This document shows, piece after piece, positions 13,401-19,648 of a DNA stretch of 64,000 nt. The DNA comes from Flavobacterium sp. UBA2787 (GTDB taxonomy: Bacteria > Bacteroidota > Bacteroidia > Flavobacteriales > Flavobacteriaceae), in contig DEHZ01000005.1 in the NCBI GenBank assembly GCA_002352205.1, forward strand, positions 62,001 to 126,000, read 5' to 3'. The position numbers and the translations under genes were made by a program. The notes under the pieces were generated by a model. The model made no database searches. It had not been told where the DNA came from and worked only from the letters and a program-made list of their open reading frames with translations. Every line of letters starts with the position of its first letter. Within the stretch, counting starts at the first letter, position 1.

Positions 13401-16400
13401 CCGTTCTAATCACCGGAGGAACAGCTCCGTACTCAACCAGTTTAAATAACCAAGATCCGGGTGCTTTTGTTGAAGGACAATTATCGTTCTCAGGATTAGA
13501 AGGCGGAACTGATTATTTCATCTTCGTAAAAGATGCCAATGGTTGTGAAACAATTGCGTATATCTTCTTAGATGCTCCGGTAGAAGTAATTCCTGCCATT
13601 GAATCAGTTGTTTATAATTGTACAGGAAATGTACCGGGTAACATCGTAACCGTTTCTGTCAATGCATCAGCAGTTGGAAATGTTCAATATGCTTTAGATG
13701 GTGGAACATATCAAGCTTCAAATGTGTTTGTGAATGTTCCAGCCGGAAATCATACTATTTCAGTTCAACACACCAACGGTTGTACCAAAACAGTTGATGT
13801 GAATATCGATGATAATCAACCGTTGAGTGCGACTTTATCAAGTGTTCAAAACGTACTTTGTAACGGAGATTCAACAGGAAGTGTAACCATCGACGTAACC
13901 GGAGGAACCGGAACAATTGAATATGCGATTTCGCCAAACTTAACCACATTTACAACTAACAATGTGTTTACAAACTTAGCGGCCGGAACGTATGATATTA
14001 TCGTTAGAGATGGAATTGGTTGTAGTTTAACAGAACAAGTTATCATCACCGAACCGACAGTTGTGACTTCAAGTGTTTCAGCTTTAGTGCAAGAATTATG
14101 TACCAATGACGGAAACGCAAGCATCACAATTGCTGTAAATGGTGGCGTTGCTCCTTATTCAACCAGTTTAAATGACCAAACTAATTTTGTAGCCAATCAA
14201 TTTACTTATGGTAATTTAACAGGCGGACAAACTTATATCATTTTCATTCAAGATGCGAATGGTTGTATTTCATCCATTCCTGTAACGTTAGATGCTCCCG
14301 TAACAATTATACCAACGGTTGATATAACGTATTTCTGTACAGGAAATGTCGTTGGAAACACCGTAACTGTTAGTGTAAATTCAGAAGTAGTAAATGATGT
14401 GACTTATTCATTAGACGGAGGAACTTACCAAACATCACCAACTTTTACAAATGTTCCGGTTGGAAATCATACGATCTCAGTTCAACACACCAATGGTTGT
14501 ATTCAAACTGTTAATTTCATTATCGATGACATTCAACCGATAAGTGTTACAATTTCAAATGTTCAAAATGCACTTTGTAACGGTGACTCAACAGGAAGTG
14601 TAACGATAAACGGAACAGGAGGAAGCGGAACAATTGAATATGCAATTTCGCCTAACTTAACCACATTTACCACAAACAATGTGTTTACAAATTTAGCTGC
14701 GGGAACGTATGACATTATCGTTAGAGATGGAATTGGTTGTAGTTTAACAGAACAAGTTATCATCACCGAACCGACAGTTGTGACTTCAAGTGTTTCCGCT
14801 TTAGTGCAAGAATTATGTACCGGTGACGGAAATGCAAGCATCACAATTGCTGTAAATGGCGGAGTTGCTCCTTATTCAACAAGTTTAAATAACCAAAATA
14901 ATTTTGTTGCGAATCAATTTAACTATTCTAACTTAACAGGTGGACAAACCTATACAATATTCATTCGAGATGCGAATGGTTGTATTTCATCCATCCCGGT
15001 AACGTTAGATGCTCCGGTTACTATTAATCCAACGGTTGCTGTAACGTATGTTTGTACAGGAAATGTGGTTGGAAATGCCGTAACAGTTAGTATAAATTCA
15101 GCTGTTGAAAATGATGTAACTTACTCATTGGATGGTGGAGCTTTCCAAACATCAGCAACTTTCAACAATGTTGCAGTTGGAAATCATAACATCAGAGTGA
15201 GACATTCAAATGGTTGTGAACAACAAGTTCAATTTACAATCACACCTTCAACTCCTGTTCAAGCTGTATTTACTAAAGTAGATGTAACTTGTCATGGTGA
15301 ATCAACCGGTTCATTCCAAGTTTCAGCCTTTGGTGGAAGCGGACAATTAGAATTTGCAGTTTCTCCAAACTTGACAGATTTTGGTGCAAACCAAACATTT
15401 ACCAACTTACCTGCCGGAAATTATACGGTTATTGTTAGGGATGAAATTGGTTGTACTACCCAGTTAAACATCACCATTAACGAACCAACTTCATTAGATG
15501 CTTCCTTAGTAACCATGTTCCCGGATTTGTGTGCAGGTGACAATGTAGGTGCAATTGAAATTGATATAAATGGCGGAACTGCTCCATATTCAACCAGTTT
15601 GAATAATGAAAACAATTATACACCCAACCGTGTTTTGTTTGAAAATTTAGCCGGTGGGCAAACTTATACCATCTATGTGAGAGATGCCAACGGATGTGTA
15701 ACAACATTGCAAGTTGCAGTTGATGGTGGAATATCAATTTCTCCCGGAGCTGATGTTGTGTATGGTTGTTTAGGCGATTCAGCCTTTAATACCGTAACCA
15801 TCAAAGTGATGCAAAATGTTGAATCTCAAGTAACGTATTCGTTAGACGGCGGAGCCTATCAAAACGGAAATGTATTTACTAATTTATCAAACGGAAATCA
15901 TTCGATAACTGTTCTTCATGAGGATGGTTGTTCGGAAACTATCGGATTTACCATTTCAAATTACATTCCGATTACGTTGACTTTAACTGAAACGTATCAA
16001 AATCAGTTTACGGCAACAACAACCGGAGGAAGTGGAAATTACACCTACTATCTAAACGGAGTAGACTATGGATACAATAGTGTTTTCCAAATCTTAGCTA
16101 CCGGAACCTACACGGTGGTTGTGAGAGATGAAAATGGTTGTACTGCCGAAGCTCAGATTTATATTGAGTTTATCGACATTGATATTCCGAACTTCTTTAC
16201 TCCGAATGATGATGGTGATAACGATACTTGGGTTCCTGAAAATTTAGAAGGATTCCCAAAAGCACGCGTAGAGGTTTTTGACCGCTACGGAAGAATTATT
16301 ACGCAATTTGGACACAAAGGCGAGTGGGATGGAACCTACAACGGATCACTGTTACCTACCGGTGATTATTGGTACACCATCACGCTAGACGGCGGAAGAC

Positions 16401-16432
16401 AATTTGTTGGAAACGTTACCCTTTACAGATAA
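4475..16432 (+). CDS. sprB: SprB-like giant gliding-motility adhesin, 3985 residues
   Basis: A signal peptide (1-27, ending AAYAQ) leads into a globular N-terminal region (about 30-380). A DUF11-like domain follows (about 383-482), then Ig-like segments (550-730) and roughly forty SprB-type repeats of 75-80 residues (about 740-3890), recognisable by C-x-G, GG-x-APY, AGxY and DxNGC words. The final ~85 residues (IPNFFTPNDDGDNDTW onward) are a CHU_C / T9SS type B sorting domain. In F. johnsoniae SprB is the mobile surface adhesin moved along the cell by the gliding motor. This protein is shorter than the ~6500-residue F. johnsoniae SprB but has the same plan and is flanked by PorP/SprF genes. 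Four copies of a ~239-residue super-repeat lie near the C-terminus. The assignment is from composition and context. Confidence 0.85.
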   Translation: MKTPQIPQLKTIFLLGCFLLINLAAYAQVPVPFTVRYERNLKGDMTLISNGIVNRQTNSNTPNDPYNTVGNSSEYNDNLNMRYIDIDGDPSTFSSSSASLILPASGCNKIVYAGLYWSATYRFNNGFSTSPGDGDNVRENDFNQVRLKLPGGTYQNITGQLIFDGFTNPDFIANSPYSCFADITSLVTSLANPEGEYTVANIRATQGQINGGGVSGGWTIFFVYENPTMTGKFITAYDGFAGVRATIGQTDISYSGFTTLPPPFPVRAKLASAALEGDNRITGDQLLFRADSNATFTALGNTLNVTNNFFNSRLTLNDTDFVDRVPNSLNTLGYDGDIITVANPLNNVIPNNETGATLRITSTQDTYFMFFNAFNIEVIEPDIKLVKTVEDLAGNDIGGADVNLGQFLDYVVTFQNVGNDDATNATIRDILPINTSFISVDLSGAPGVTFTHDPAFDELTFTLPNNLVEIGDPVYTIRIRVQVATTCSELEDACSNLIQNQAYATYRGVLNNNWISNDPSFAGLDSCGFGQPGPANFLVDIDDCIFENEAYLCGSDITLTAANGYETYTWFNSANEVIGNTQTITVSNVGTYTVVNTATPPCIGITQTFNVLLFGATQTNPVIPFADEVVICPNNGEQLPYIFLCGTNDSQLIQTGISDATSIVWEVLNETSCPPVGIDTCANNNPACSWNQVGTGANFNVTTAGQYRLTINYQDGCFTRFYFNVYTNLLDIQYVTTNILCNTPGSITITNLPSDYQFQLVDQMTGNILVPYQNNPVFTISDAGVYTVQVTQIGVTDGCVFELPNIGIQENNFQVNLIPQNTNCNGFGSIRVQATGAQPQYQFSITNPISATSGWVVDNDYTFNNLNPGTYTVTVVTEDGCSFTGTVTIEDENNLALVASISQNITCNQGNILVNPSGGQPPYSFAIYSYNGTLLNPTGADYQTSVIFDIEFGQQGTYVFIVVDANNCTALSNPVTIELVPNVQFTTTVQNINCFGQNDGSIIYNLTSSNGFQVSYQLLDENGNIISTNNSGIFNNLPAGDYTVVLVQSQGNRVCEFPTDFTITEPTPMTGVAEITENYTCITNAGTINIVPGSITGGTAPYQFSIDGVNFVSSSEFAGLTSGNYTIYIQDANGCIFTTNTISLVAPNQLTDLTFNATALTCPAQNATVTVTTVGGTAPFTYEIIAPAGQTVNNGTNPVFTGLTAGTYTFEVTDSNGCTYQETYTINPLPIIDVIGQTISNVVCFGASNGAVTFTVTNSNPYNYQIVNSSNAVVASANNSNLSTISLTGLTASTYTITITDTVTNCTDTTTAIVEAPSSALAFTFVANQISCNSNGSVIITAAGGWGSYQYQLTQPNGVVVGPQSNATFTNLTQAGTYTISVTDINGCVVSNTFNLTTPTNPVAVIASSSDLCFDANGATLVIAVTGGVVPYTYSINGNPSQNSNTFANLTPGSYTVIVTDANGCTSSVSQTIQPELTGDLSLTKGLDCTASPNAQISAAIAGGLAPFTYQVSFNGGAFGSSTNVVGTNFVYSTANAGNYQFLITDAQGCTFTSQTITVEPLTLPEITSVIELQGILCHGGNEGEIQINTNNAVGLAPFVLEVINTTTGVNYGTQTSGLTAGNYQITLTDANSCTDTASITLTEPNPIVFTIATVDITCNNPGGTSYGEIIVQGVAGGTAPYTYILNNNFGFIASYTPVTNENHSFQILNFGIYNVEVIDANGCVLLVDNIIIASPPSDLIIDVSTSTSDCVNGGTAVITVTSAVSSGSYEFAILETNVLPYSTNYQPSDVGTPETSTFTGLVPGVTYTFVVHDLVTDCYYFKTADTPINTPSNLTSVLDVVGNVSCTGSNDGFVNFTFDNYDATATSVSYEVFNSQSNISTGITGTSSPLGGPISVTNLGPLAPGIYYILFTENGGTLTGCSSASVPFTISQSTNLLQVTANVTRNDNCQNNRGRITATGQFGTAPYQYQLVIAGDPAPTVLTWAGSATNVFNVEGGNYVVYIRDANGCIQSAPVFVPTDPSPQISATVTNLCTAVQGDFTIEVTLTTAGIAPYTFSLNGGTFQAQTVPTFTYTNLNSGNYSIRVRDFNGCIHTVNLTIPAPLNLTPAITAQTSCANNDGIITVTPFGGSGTFTYELQNNVGGVIVAAQASPIFNGLASGNYVVVINDTTTGCSAQAPIELEPATPVTFTTVHNDVSCNGGNDGSITVTLPSSNDNPIYTYVLTDGVNAPISQNNGVFTGLAAGTYTITVTSARDCSLQEIIVIDEPALLTVAAIATDFACDPSNVVQTSTITATANFGTAPYVYSINGTNFFASNTFTIVDNGSVQNITVTVRDANNCLATTVVNINPLPTITAVTATTVTNLTCTNDGTVQISVTGGSGDFTFELLPLGSQPAITPGSGVFSAIFTLTEPGTYTFQVTDNETDCYFITAPYEIAPFDTIEATIINSSAVTCFGDTDGTITVNVLGYIGNVTYDVIDIQGNTVASGSGNTAINPFIVSGLSGGNYQVVVTATETPFCTAISNFAVVSSPSEPLVLTANETANVTCTNNLGEIFANATGGWGTYQYELVNNTTATTVQPFGANSLFTGLTAGNYTVSVQDAGGCLVSSTVILVQPSLISANLTSTNTNLLCNGDTDASVTAANVIGGQGTYQYILNTYDSTGTTIVTSSGGQTSPTFDGLGAGIYSITITDGWNCDFTSNIITITEPTSVIASLTLTSSLTCENDAVITVSASGGTAPYQYSTDGITFTNTTVYNVGPGTYQFFVRDANNCAVVQTNQITIETIPDLELNLNLNSANINCFGESTATIIANTTGGLGNYSYTLLDGANNIIAGPQSSGMFTNLPSGNYIVEVDSVDCNAVSSLIQITDPQELMISNLTVNNVLCNGGENGSVSIQTTGGTGTVQYAISPNLNQFFNNGTFNNLAPGNYDIIVQDQNGCFILLDIEITEPAPLVADVDLTTVVQNLCLGDNDGSFTVLITGGTAPYSTSLNNQDPGAFVEGQLSFSGLEGGTDYFIFVKDANGCETIAYIFLDAPVEVIPAIESVVYNCTGNVPGNIVTVSVNASAVGNVQYALDGGTYQASNVFVNVPAGNHTISVQHTNGCTKTVDVNIDDNQPLSATLSSVQNVLCNGDSTGSVTIDVTGGTGTIEYAISPNLTTFTTNNVFTNLAAGTYDIIVRDGIGCSLTEQVIITEPTVVTSSVSALVQELCTNDGNASITIAVNGGVAPYSTSLNDQTNFVANQFTYGNLTGGQTYIIFIQDANGCISSIPVTLDAPVTIIPTVDITYFCTGNVVGNTVTVSVNSEVVNDVTYSLDGGTYQTSPTFTNVPVGNHTISVQHTNGCIQTVNFIIDDIQPISVTISNVQNALCNGDSTGSVTINGTGGSGTIEYAISPNLTTFTTNNVFTNLAAGTYDIIVRDGIGCSLTEQVIITEPTVVTSSVSALVQELCTGDGNASITIAVNGGVAPYSTSLNNQNNFVANQFNYSNLTGGQTYTIFIRDANGCISSIPVTLDAPVTINPTVAVTYVCTGNVVGNAVTVSINSAVENDVTYSLDGGAFQTSATFNNVAVGNHNIRVRHSNGCEQQVQFTITPSTPVQAVFTKVDVTCHGESTGSFQVSAFGGSGQLEFAVSPNLTDFGANQTFTNLPAGNYTVIVRDEIGCTTQLNITINEPTSLDASLVTMFPDLCAGDNVGAIEIDINGGTAPYSTSLNNENNYTPNRVLFENLAGGQTYTIYVRDANGCVTTLQVAVDGGISISPGADVVYGCLGDSAFNTVTIKVMQNVESQVTYSLDGGAYQNGNVFTNLSNGNHSITVLHEDGCSETIGFTISNYIPITLTLTETYQNQFTATTTGGSGNYTYYLNGVDYGYNSVFQILATGTYTVVVRDENGCTAEAQIYIEFIDIDIPNFFTPNDDGDNDTWVPENLEGFPKARVEVFDRYGRIITQFGHKGEWDGTYNGSLLPTGDYWYTITLDGGRQFVGNVTLYR
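13115..15980 (+). repeat. Four-copy ~717-bp super-repeat in sprB
   Basis: A three-module unit (an LCNGD-type SprB repeat, an LCTGDGN-type repeat and a YxCTGN-type module) is repeated four times, starting near 13115, 13846, 14563 and 15280. Copies two and three are offset by 717 bp (239 codons) and almost identical in DNA; the outer copies are diverged but keep the same order. The unit is larger than one SprB repeat. Confidence 0.85.
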
Positions 16433-16502
16433 AAAAAATAAAAAAATGCCAACTTCAAATTGCCACAAGTTTGGAGTTGGTTTAACCCAAAAACCTACAA
16501 CC

Positions 16503-17441
16503 ATGAAAAAAATAGCCCCGTTTTTCATTTTGCTAGCTTTTCTAAACGGAAAAGCCCAGGAATTAAACCTACCATCCTTTACGCAATATTTAGCCGATAA
16601 TCCATTTATAATTTCACCGGTATATGCCGGAATTGGAGACAATGTAAAAATCAGAGCCAACGGATTTACACAATGGGTTGGAATCAAAGATGCACCCGAA
16701 AATATGTCGCTTGCTGCCGATATGCGAATTCACGATCAATCAGGAATTGGTTTGTATTTGTACAACGATAAAAACGGAAACACCCGTCAATCGGGAGCAA
16801 AAGTGAGTTTTGCCCATCACATTGTAATTGATAAATATGCTGAACAATTTGTTTCGTTTGGTATTTCGTATGCTTTAAATCAGTTTCGAATTGAAATTGA
16901 AAATTTCACCGGTCAAGATATGGCAGTTACCGACGACAGAAGATTAACCAATCACAATGTAGATGTTGGTTTTTTGTATCGTAAAAACGGTTTCTACGGC
17001 AGTTTTACCGTTGCCAATTTATTAAACAAAAATGTAGATATTTTTAATGACATTGAGCCTCTTGAACTTCGTAATTATCAAGTGTTTTCCGGTTATAAAT
17101 GGCGAAGTTCATCCAACAGTGATTTTGAAGTGGAACCATCCGGATTTTTTCAATATTTTGAAAGTGATCAAAGATCGACCACCGATTTGAATTTGAAGCT
17201 TCGTTTTTATAACTTTGATGATTATTACTGGGCAGGTATTTCCTATCGGTTTTTAAATGATCAATTGTTGGAGCCATTAAATATCGGTCCGATGTTGGGA
17301 TTAAAAAGAAGTAATTTTTATTTCGCTTATTCCTATCAAATCACGCTCAATAAATTGGTGAATTACAATTCGGGTACGCACATGGTTACGCTTGGTATAG
17401 ATATTTTCCAAGGCATCAGCAACTGTCCGTGTACTTATTAA
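16503..17441 (+). CDS. sprF: PorP/SprF family T9SS membrane protein
   Basis: A 312-residue protein with a signal peptide (MKKIAPFFILLAFLNGKAQ), followed by the conserved PorP/SprF opening (LPSFTQYLADNPFIISPVYAG) and a beta-rich outer-membrane barrel to the C-terminus. The ATG at 16503 is chosen because it opens a proper signal peptide. The frame stays open back to an ATG at 16404 inside sprB and another at 16446, but those would add a hydrophilic leader. In F. johnsoniae SprF is needed for surface localisation of SprB and is encoded directly downstream, as here (70-bp gap). It is the last gliding gene in the run. Confidence 0.85.
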   Translation: MKKIAPFFILLAFLNGKAQELNLPSFTQYLADNPFIISPVYAGIGDNVKIRANGFTQWVGIKDAPENMSLAADMRIHDQSGIGLYLYNDKNGNTRQSGAKVSFAHHIVIDKYAEQFVSFGISYALNQFRIEIENFTGQDMAVTDDRRLTNHNVDVGFLYRKNGFYGSFTVANLLNKNVDIFNDIEPLELRNYQVFSGYKWRSSSNSDFEVEPSGFFQYFESDQRSTTDLNLKLRFYNFDDYYWAGISYRFLNDQLLEPLNIGPMLGLKRSNFYFAYSYQITLNKLVNYNSGTHMVTLGIDIFQGISNCPCTY

Positions 17442-17450
17442 AAACAACAA

Positions 17451-17810
17451 ATGGGAACAATTAAATTACAAAACATCCGAACGTTTTCGTTTCATGGGTG
17501 TTTGATGGAGGAGAGCAAAATCGGCTCAGATTATTCAATTGATTTGGAAATTAAAACCGATATGCGAAAGTCGGCCACTTCAGATGAATTGCACGACACT
17601 GTAGATTATGTTCACTTAAACAAAGTAGTGGTGGAAGAAATGGCCATTCGCTCTAAGTTATTAGAACACGTCGCTCATCGTATCATCAAACGCATTTTTG
17701 ATGAAATTCCGGCTGTTTCACGAGTAATCGTCTCGGTTTCTAAACTGAATCCGCCTATTGGTGGTGATGTAGAAGCAGTTACGGTGGTGATGGAAGAGTA
17801 CAGGAGTTAG
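17451..17810 (+). CDS. folB: Dihydroneopterin aldolase
   Basis: 119 residues, the usual FolB size. The enzyme converts 7,8-dihydroneopterin to 6-hydroxymethyl-dihydropterin plus glycolaldehyde in folate synthesis, in the cytoplasm. Family features are visible: the N-terminal FHGCLMEESKIGSDY segment with the pterin-binding glutamate, the central LLEHVAHRI helix and the C-terminal SKLNPPIGG motif carrying the catalytic lysine. The usual tyrosine in the F/Y-Y-HG motif is replaced by serine-phenylalanine (FSFHG). It starts 9 bp after sprF and may be cotranscribed with the spr operon, with no metabolic link. Confidence 0.9.
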   Translation: MGTIKLQNIRTFSFHGCLMEESKIGSDYSIDLEIKTDMRKSATSDELHDTVDYVHLNKVVVEEMAIRSKLLEHVAHRIIKRIFDEIPAVSRVIVSVSKLNPPIGGDVEAVTVVMEEYRS

Positions 17811-17979
17811 AAGGTTGCGAGTTGAAAAGTTGCGGGTTACGGGTTTTCTGCGTAAAATTGTCATTCCGAAGAATAAGGAATCTCATAAATTTAGGATTAA
17901 GTTTACTTTTAGAAAAAGTTTTTTGAAGTTTAGCTTTTTAACTTTAAACTTTTTATTTACATTTGCCATCCGATTATAA
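17811..17979. other. Spacer with half of a dispersed palindromic repeat
   Basis: No gene. The segment 17858-17885 (TTGTCATTCCGAAGAATAAG then GAATCTCA) resembles one arm of the 28-bp inverted repeat at 28194-28266, without a partner arm. GTTGCGGGTT-type simple repeats lie just after folB. The tRNA promoter occupies the right end. Confidence 0.6.
17958..17965 (+). promoter_or_regulatory. -7 box of the tRNA-Cys promoter
   Basis: TACATTTG matches the Bacteroidota sigma-A -7 consensus TAnnTTTG and is followed by GC. It lies 14 bp before the mature tRNA 5' end. A T-rich stretch at 17935-17940 sits at the -33 distance. Confidence 0.6.
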
Positions 17980-18050
17980 GGCGTCGTGGCCGAGCGGCTA
18001 GGCACCGGTCTGCAAAACCGTCTACCCCGGTTCGAATCCGGGCGATGCCT
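17980..18050 (+). tRNA. tRNA-Cys (anticodon GCA)
   Basis: A 71-nt cloverleaf. The 7-bp acceptor stem is GGCGTCG with CGATGCC (one G-U pair), followed by a U discriminator base as expected for Cys. The D arm contains GCCGAGCGGCTAGGC, the anticodon loop is CTGCAAA with anticodon GCA, and the T arm is CCGG TTCGAAT CCGG-like. The 3' CCA is not encoded. A 27-43 C-U mismatch closes the anticodon stem. A strong terminator starts 4 bp after the gene. Confidence 0.95.
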
Positions 18051-18054
18051 CAAG

Positions 18055-18084
18055 AAGAGTTACTGAAAAGTAGCTCTTTTTTTT
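18055..18084 (+). terminator. Rho-independent terminator of tRNA-Cys
   Basis: A 10-bp stem (AAGAGTTACT with AGTAGCTCTT, one G-U pair) capped by a GAAA tetraloop and followed by a run of eight T. Confidence 0.9.
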
Positions 18085-18089
18085 GTTTA

Positions 18090-18325
18090 AAATTTTTAGA
18101 AAAAATTAATTAAAGATAACGCAAAAACCGTCTACTCCGGTTCTCCCGATTGCTATCGGGAGGTCGATGCCTCTGAAACCTTCAAGGAAACTTGCAGGTT
18201 TTTTTTATTGTAAATTTTTAGAAAAAATTAATTAAAGATAATGCAAAACCGACTGCTTCGGTTCTCCCGATCGCTTTCGGTAGGGTGAAGCCCCTGAAAG
18301 CTTCAAGGAAAATTGGAGGTTTAAA
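18090..18325 (+). repeat. Two 122-bp tandem degenerate echoes of the tRNA-Cys 3' half
   Basis: Two units, offset by 122 bp, each begin with the same AT-rich leader (AATTTTTAGAAAAAATTAAT) and continue with a copy of the tRNA from the anticodon onward. In unit 1 (18121-18171) GCAAAAACCGTCTACTCCGG ... GTCGATGCCT is still clear, but the T loop is replaced by the perfect palindrome TCCCGAT-TGCT-ATCGGGA. In unit 2 (from 18242) the tRNA part and palindrome are more decayed. Neither has a 5' half, so neither can make a tRNA. A terminator-like hairpin ends each unit. Confidence 0.8.
18176..18206 (+). terminator. Terminator hairpin at the end of echo unit 1
   Basis: AAACCT-T-CAAG, GAAA tetraloop, CTTG-C-AGGTTT, followed by eight T. 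A second, decayed version ends unit 2 at about 18296-18322. Confidence 0.8.
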
Positions 18326-18352
18326 TTAGAATTTTAAGTGTACCTTAAGTGG

Positions 18353-19009
18353 TTAATCAGTAATTATTATCAGAATTGGTGGAATATTAGGCCAAAGAGC
18401 ATTAATATTTGGATACACTTTGTATTTAATAGCTGCTATTGTAATTATATCTCCTTTTTTTATTCTATTTAATTCATTAAAAGTATACTCATTGATAGTG
18501 TTTCCATCTACTATAATAGCGGGCTTTTTTTCCCTTTTAATCACAAAATTTGTTACTTCAAAATTCCAGTCAAATAGAAAATCTTCCATATGAACTGAAA
18601 TTTTTGCATTTTTAAGCTCTGTTAAATCCATAGTAACATAGCTATTATCACAATTTCTATTATTTATTTTTCCTAAAGGTCGAGGAATGTTTTTTATCCT
18701 GAAAACTTGTTCTTCAACCACTTTTGTATCATCTTCCAAAATTATTTCTAATGTAACAACCACTTCATTTCCTTGTCCGGGAGAAATGGAATAATGTCCA
18801 TTACTAAAAGTTACACCTAATCCAGAAGCGGTAAATGATTTTGCGTTTGGTACAGCAATTGAAATTGGATTTTGAATTCCTCTATAAACTACATTCAATT
18901 TATCAACAGAAATTACTCCCAACTTTGGTTTTGAAACTGACGCAGAATCATTTTGTGCCAATAAAAATTGACAAAAAAACAAACAAAGTATAAGTCGAAA
19001 TTTTTTCAT
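18353..19009 (-). CDS. Secreted protein resembling the C-terminal domains of GldM
   Basis: 218 residues starting at the ATG that opens a signal peptide (MKKFRLILCLFFCQFLLAQ); an upstream in-frame ATG at 19033 would add eight charged residues. Residues 30-125 (DKLNVVYRGIQNPISIAVP, and VFRIKNIPRPLGKI) closely resemble the periplasmic C-terminal domains of the gliding/T9SS motor protein GldM. The rest (FLFDWNFEVTNFVIKREKK to the end) follows the last GldM domain. The N-terminal membrane helix and coiled domains of full GldM (over 500 residues) are absent, so this is a stand-alone periplasmic relative. There is no gldKLN neighbour. Its function is unknown; it could bind T9SS components or be an unrelated envelope factor sharing the fold. 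Confidence 0.7.
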   Translation of the reverse strand: MKKFRLILCLFFCQFLLAQNDSASVSKPKLGVISVDKLNVVYRGIQNPISIAVPNAKSFTASGLGVTFSNGHYSISPGQGNEVVVTLEIILEDDTKVVEEQVFRIKNIPRPLGKINNRNCDNSYVTMDLTELKNAKISVHMEDFLFDWNFEVTNFVIKREKKPAIIVDGNTINEYTFNELNRIKKGDIITIAAIKYKVYPNINALWPNIPPILIIITD

Positions 19010-19115
19010 TATTATAATCCTTTTACCTTTCAATTTTCTTCTTAATCATTTCTTTTTCTTCATAAAAAAACTTGAATAAATAAAAAGATTATGTTAAACT
19101 CATTTCAAAAATCCT

Positions 19116-19490
19116 CTACCACGTCTTTTCAAAAGAGGTTTTATCAAACGGTTTGGTGTTTTCTTTGAATAAAGAATCTTGCGTGTTTTTGAGTGATAGT
19201 TGATTCTTTTCGCCAAATACTTTTGATAACAAAGCAATTGGGGTGAGGAAAATATAAAATATCAACGAAAGAAGAATGTTAGGCACAATCATGCTGAGTA
19301 CCCAAGTGAGTTTCATCCAGAGATAATCAATTTTTTCGGCTAAATAATCTGAAAGTAAGCCTAAAACGCCAACAATTAATGAAACATTCAGAGCCCATTT
19401 CCATCCGGAAAAGAAATGAATGATTAAAAATCCGACAGCGATAACTAATACCGTTTTGGTTGGATTCGATTTTATTTGTTTTGGATTCAT
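19116..19490 (-). CDS. SxtJ-family small membrane protein
   Basis: 124 residues from the ATG at 19490 (MNPKQIKSNPTKTVLV). The longer reading frame back to 19577 overlaps the upstream small gene and is not credible. Three to four hydrophobic helices (about 15-32, 36-53 and 68-92) and a polar C-tail resemble SxtJ-type proteins, which are typically encoded beside carbamoyltransferases. It is the last gene of a four-gene operon, 4 bp after the DUF5989 gene. The role is unknown; the name derives from saxitoxin clusters but implies no toxin here. Confidence 0.7.
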   Translation of the reverse strand: MNPKQIKSNPTKTVLVIAVGFLIIHFFSGWKWALNVSLIVGVLGLLSDYLAEKIDYLWMKLTWVLSMIVPNILLSLIFYIFLTPIALLSKVFGEKNQLSLKNTQDSLFKENTKPFDKTSFEKTW

Positions 19491-19494
19491 ACTA

Positions 19495-19647
19495 TTAAAA
19501 TAATGTGTAAATAAACGGTGCAATTGCACTACCACCACCAATAACGATGAGTACACCCAAGAGCAATAAAACAACAATAACCGGAATTAGCCAGAATTTT
19601 TTTCGCTCTTTCATGAAACCAAGCATGTCTTGTAAAAATGTAAGCAT
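19495..19647 (-). CDS. DUF5989-family 50-residue membrane protein
   Basis: A short gene: ATG at 19647, stop at 19495, reading MLTFLQDMLGFMKERKKFW and then a hydrophobic helix with a GGGSAIAPFIYTLF end. The LxDMLxFMKERKKFWLxP start and the Gly-rich, APFIYxLF finish are typical of DUF5989. The protein should be a single-pass inner-membrane peptide with a short cytoplasmic N-terminus. The gene begins 1 bp from the SGNH hydrolase stop and ends 4 bp before the SxtJ start, so the four genes form one transcript. Confidence 0.85.
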   Translation of the reverse strand: MLTFLQDMLGFMKERKKFWLIPVIVVLLLLGVLIVIGGGSAIAPFIYTLF

Positions 19648-19648
19648 A

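Noticed and set aside
13846-14844. Two nearly identical antisense frames of 93 codons (13846-14127 and 14563-14844)
   Set aside because: They are shadows of the sprB super-repeat; their similarity comes from the DNA repeat and they have no gene-like features.
4475-16432. Repetitive DNA as a possible CRISPR or satellite array
   Set aside because: The repeats are in one open frame and keep protein motifs; unit lengths are far above CRISPR sizes.
16404-16502. sprF start at 16404
   Set aside because: It lies inside sprB and would place a hydrophilic leader before the signal peptide; the ATG at 16503 is better.
18121-18300. Two further tRNA genes after tRNA-Cys
   Set aside because: Both lack the 5' half and the T loop is broken by a palindrome, so no cloverleaf can form.
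19491-19577. Longer SxtJ frame starting at 19577
   Set aside because: It overlaps the DUF5989 gene, which has a much better protein sequence in another frame.
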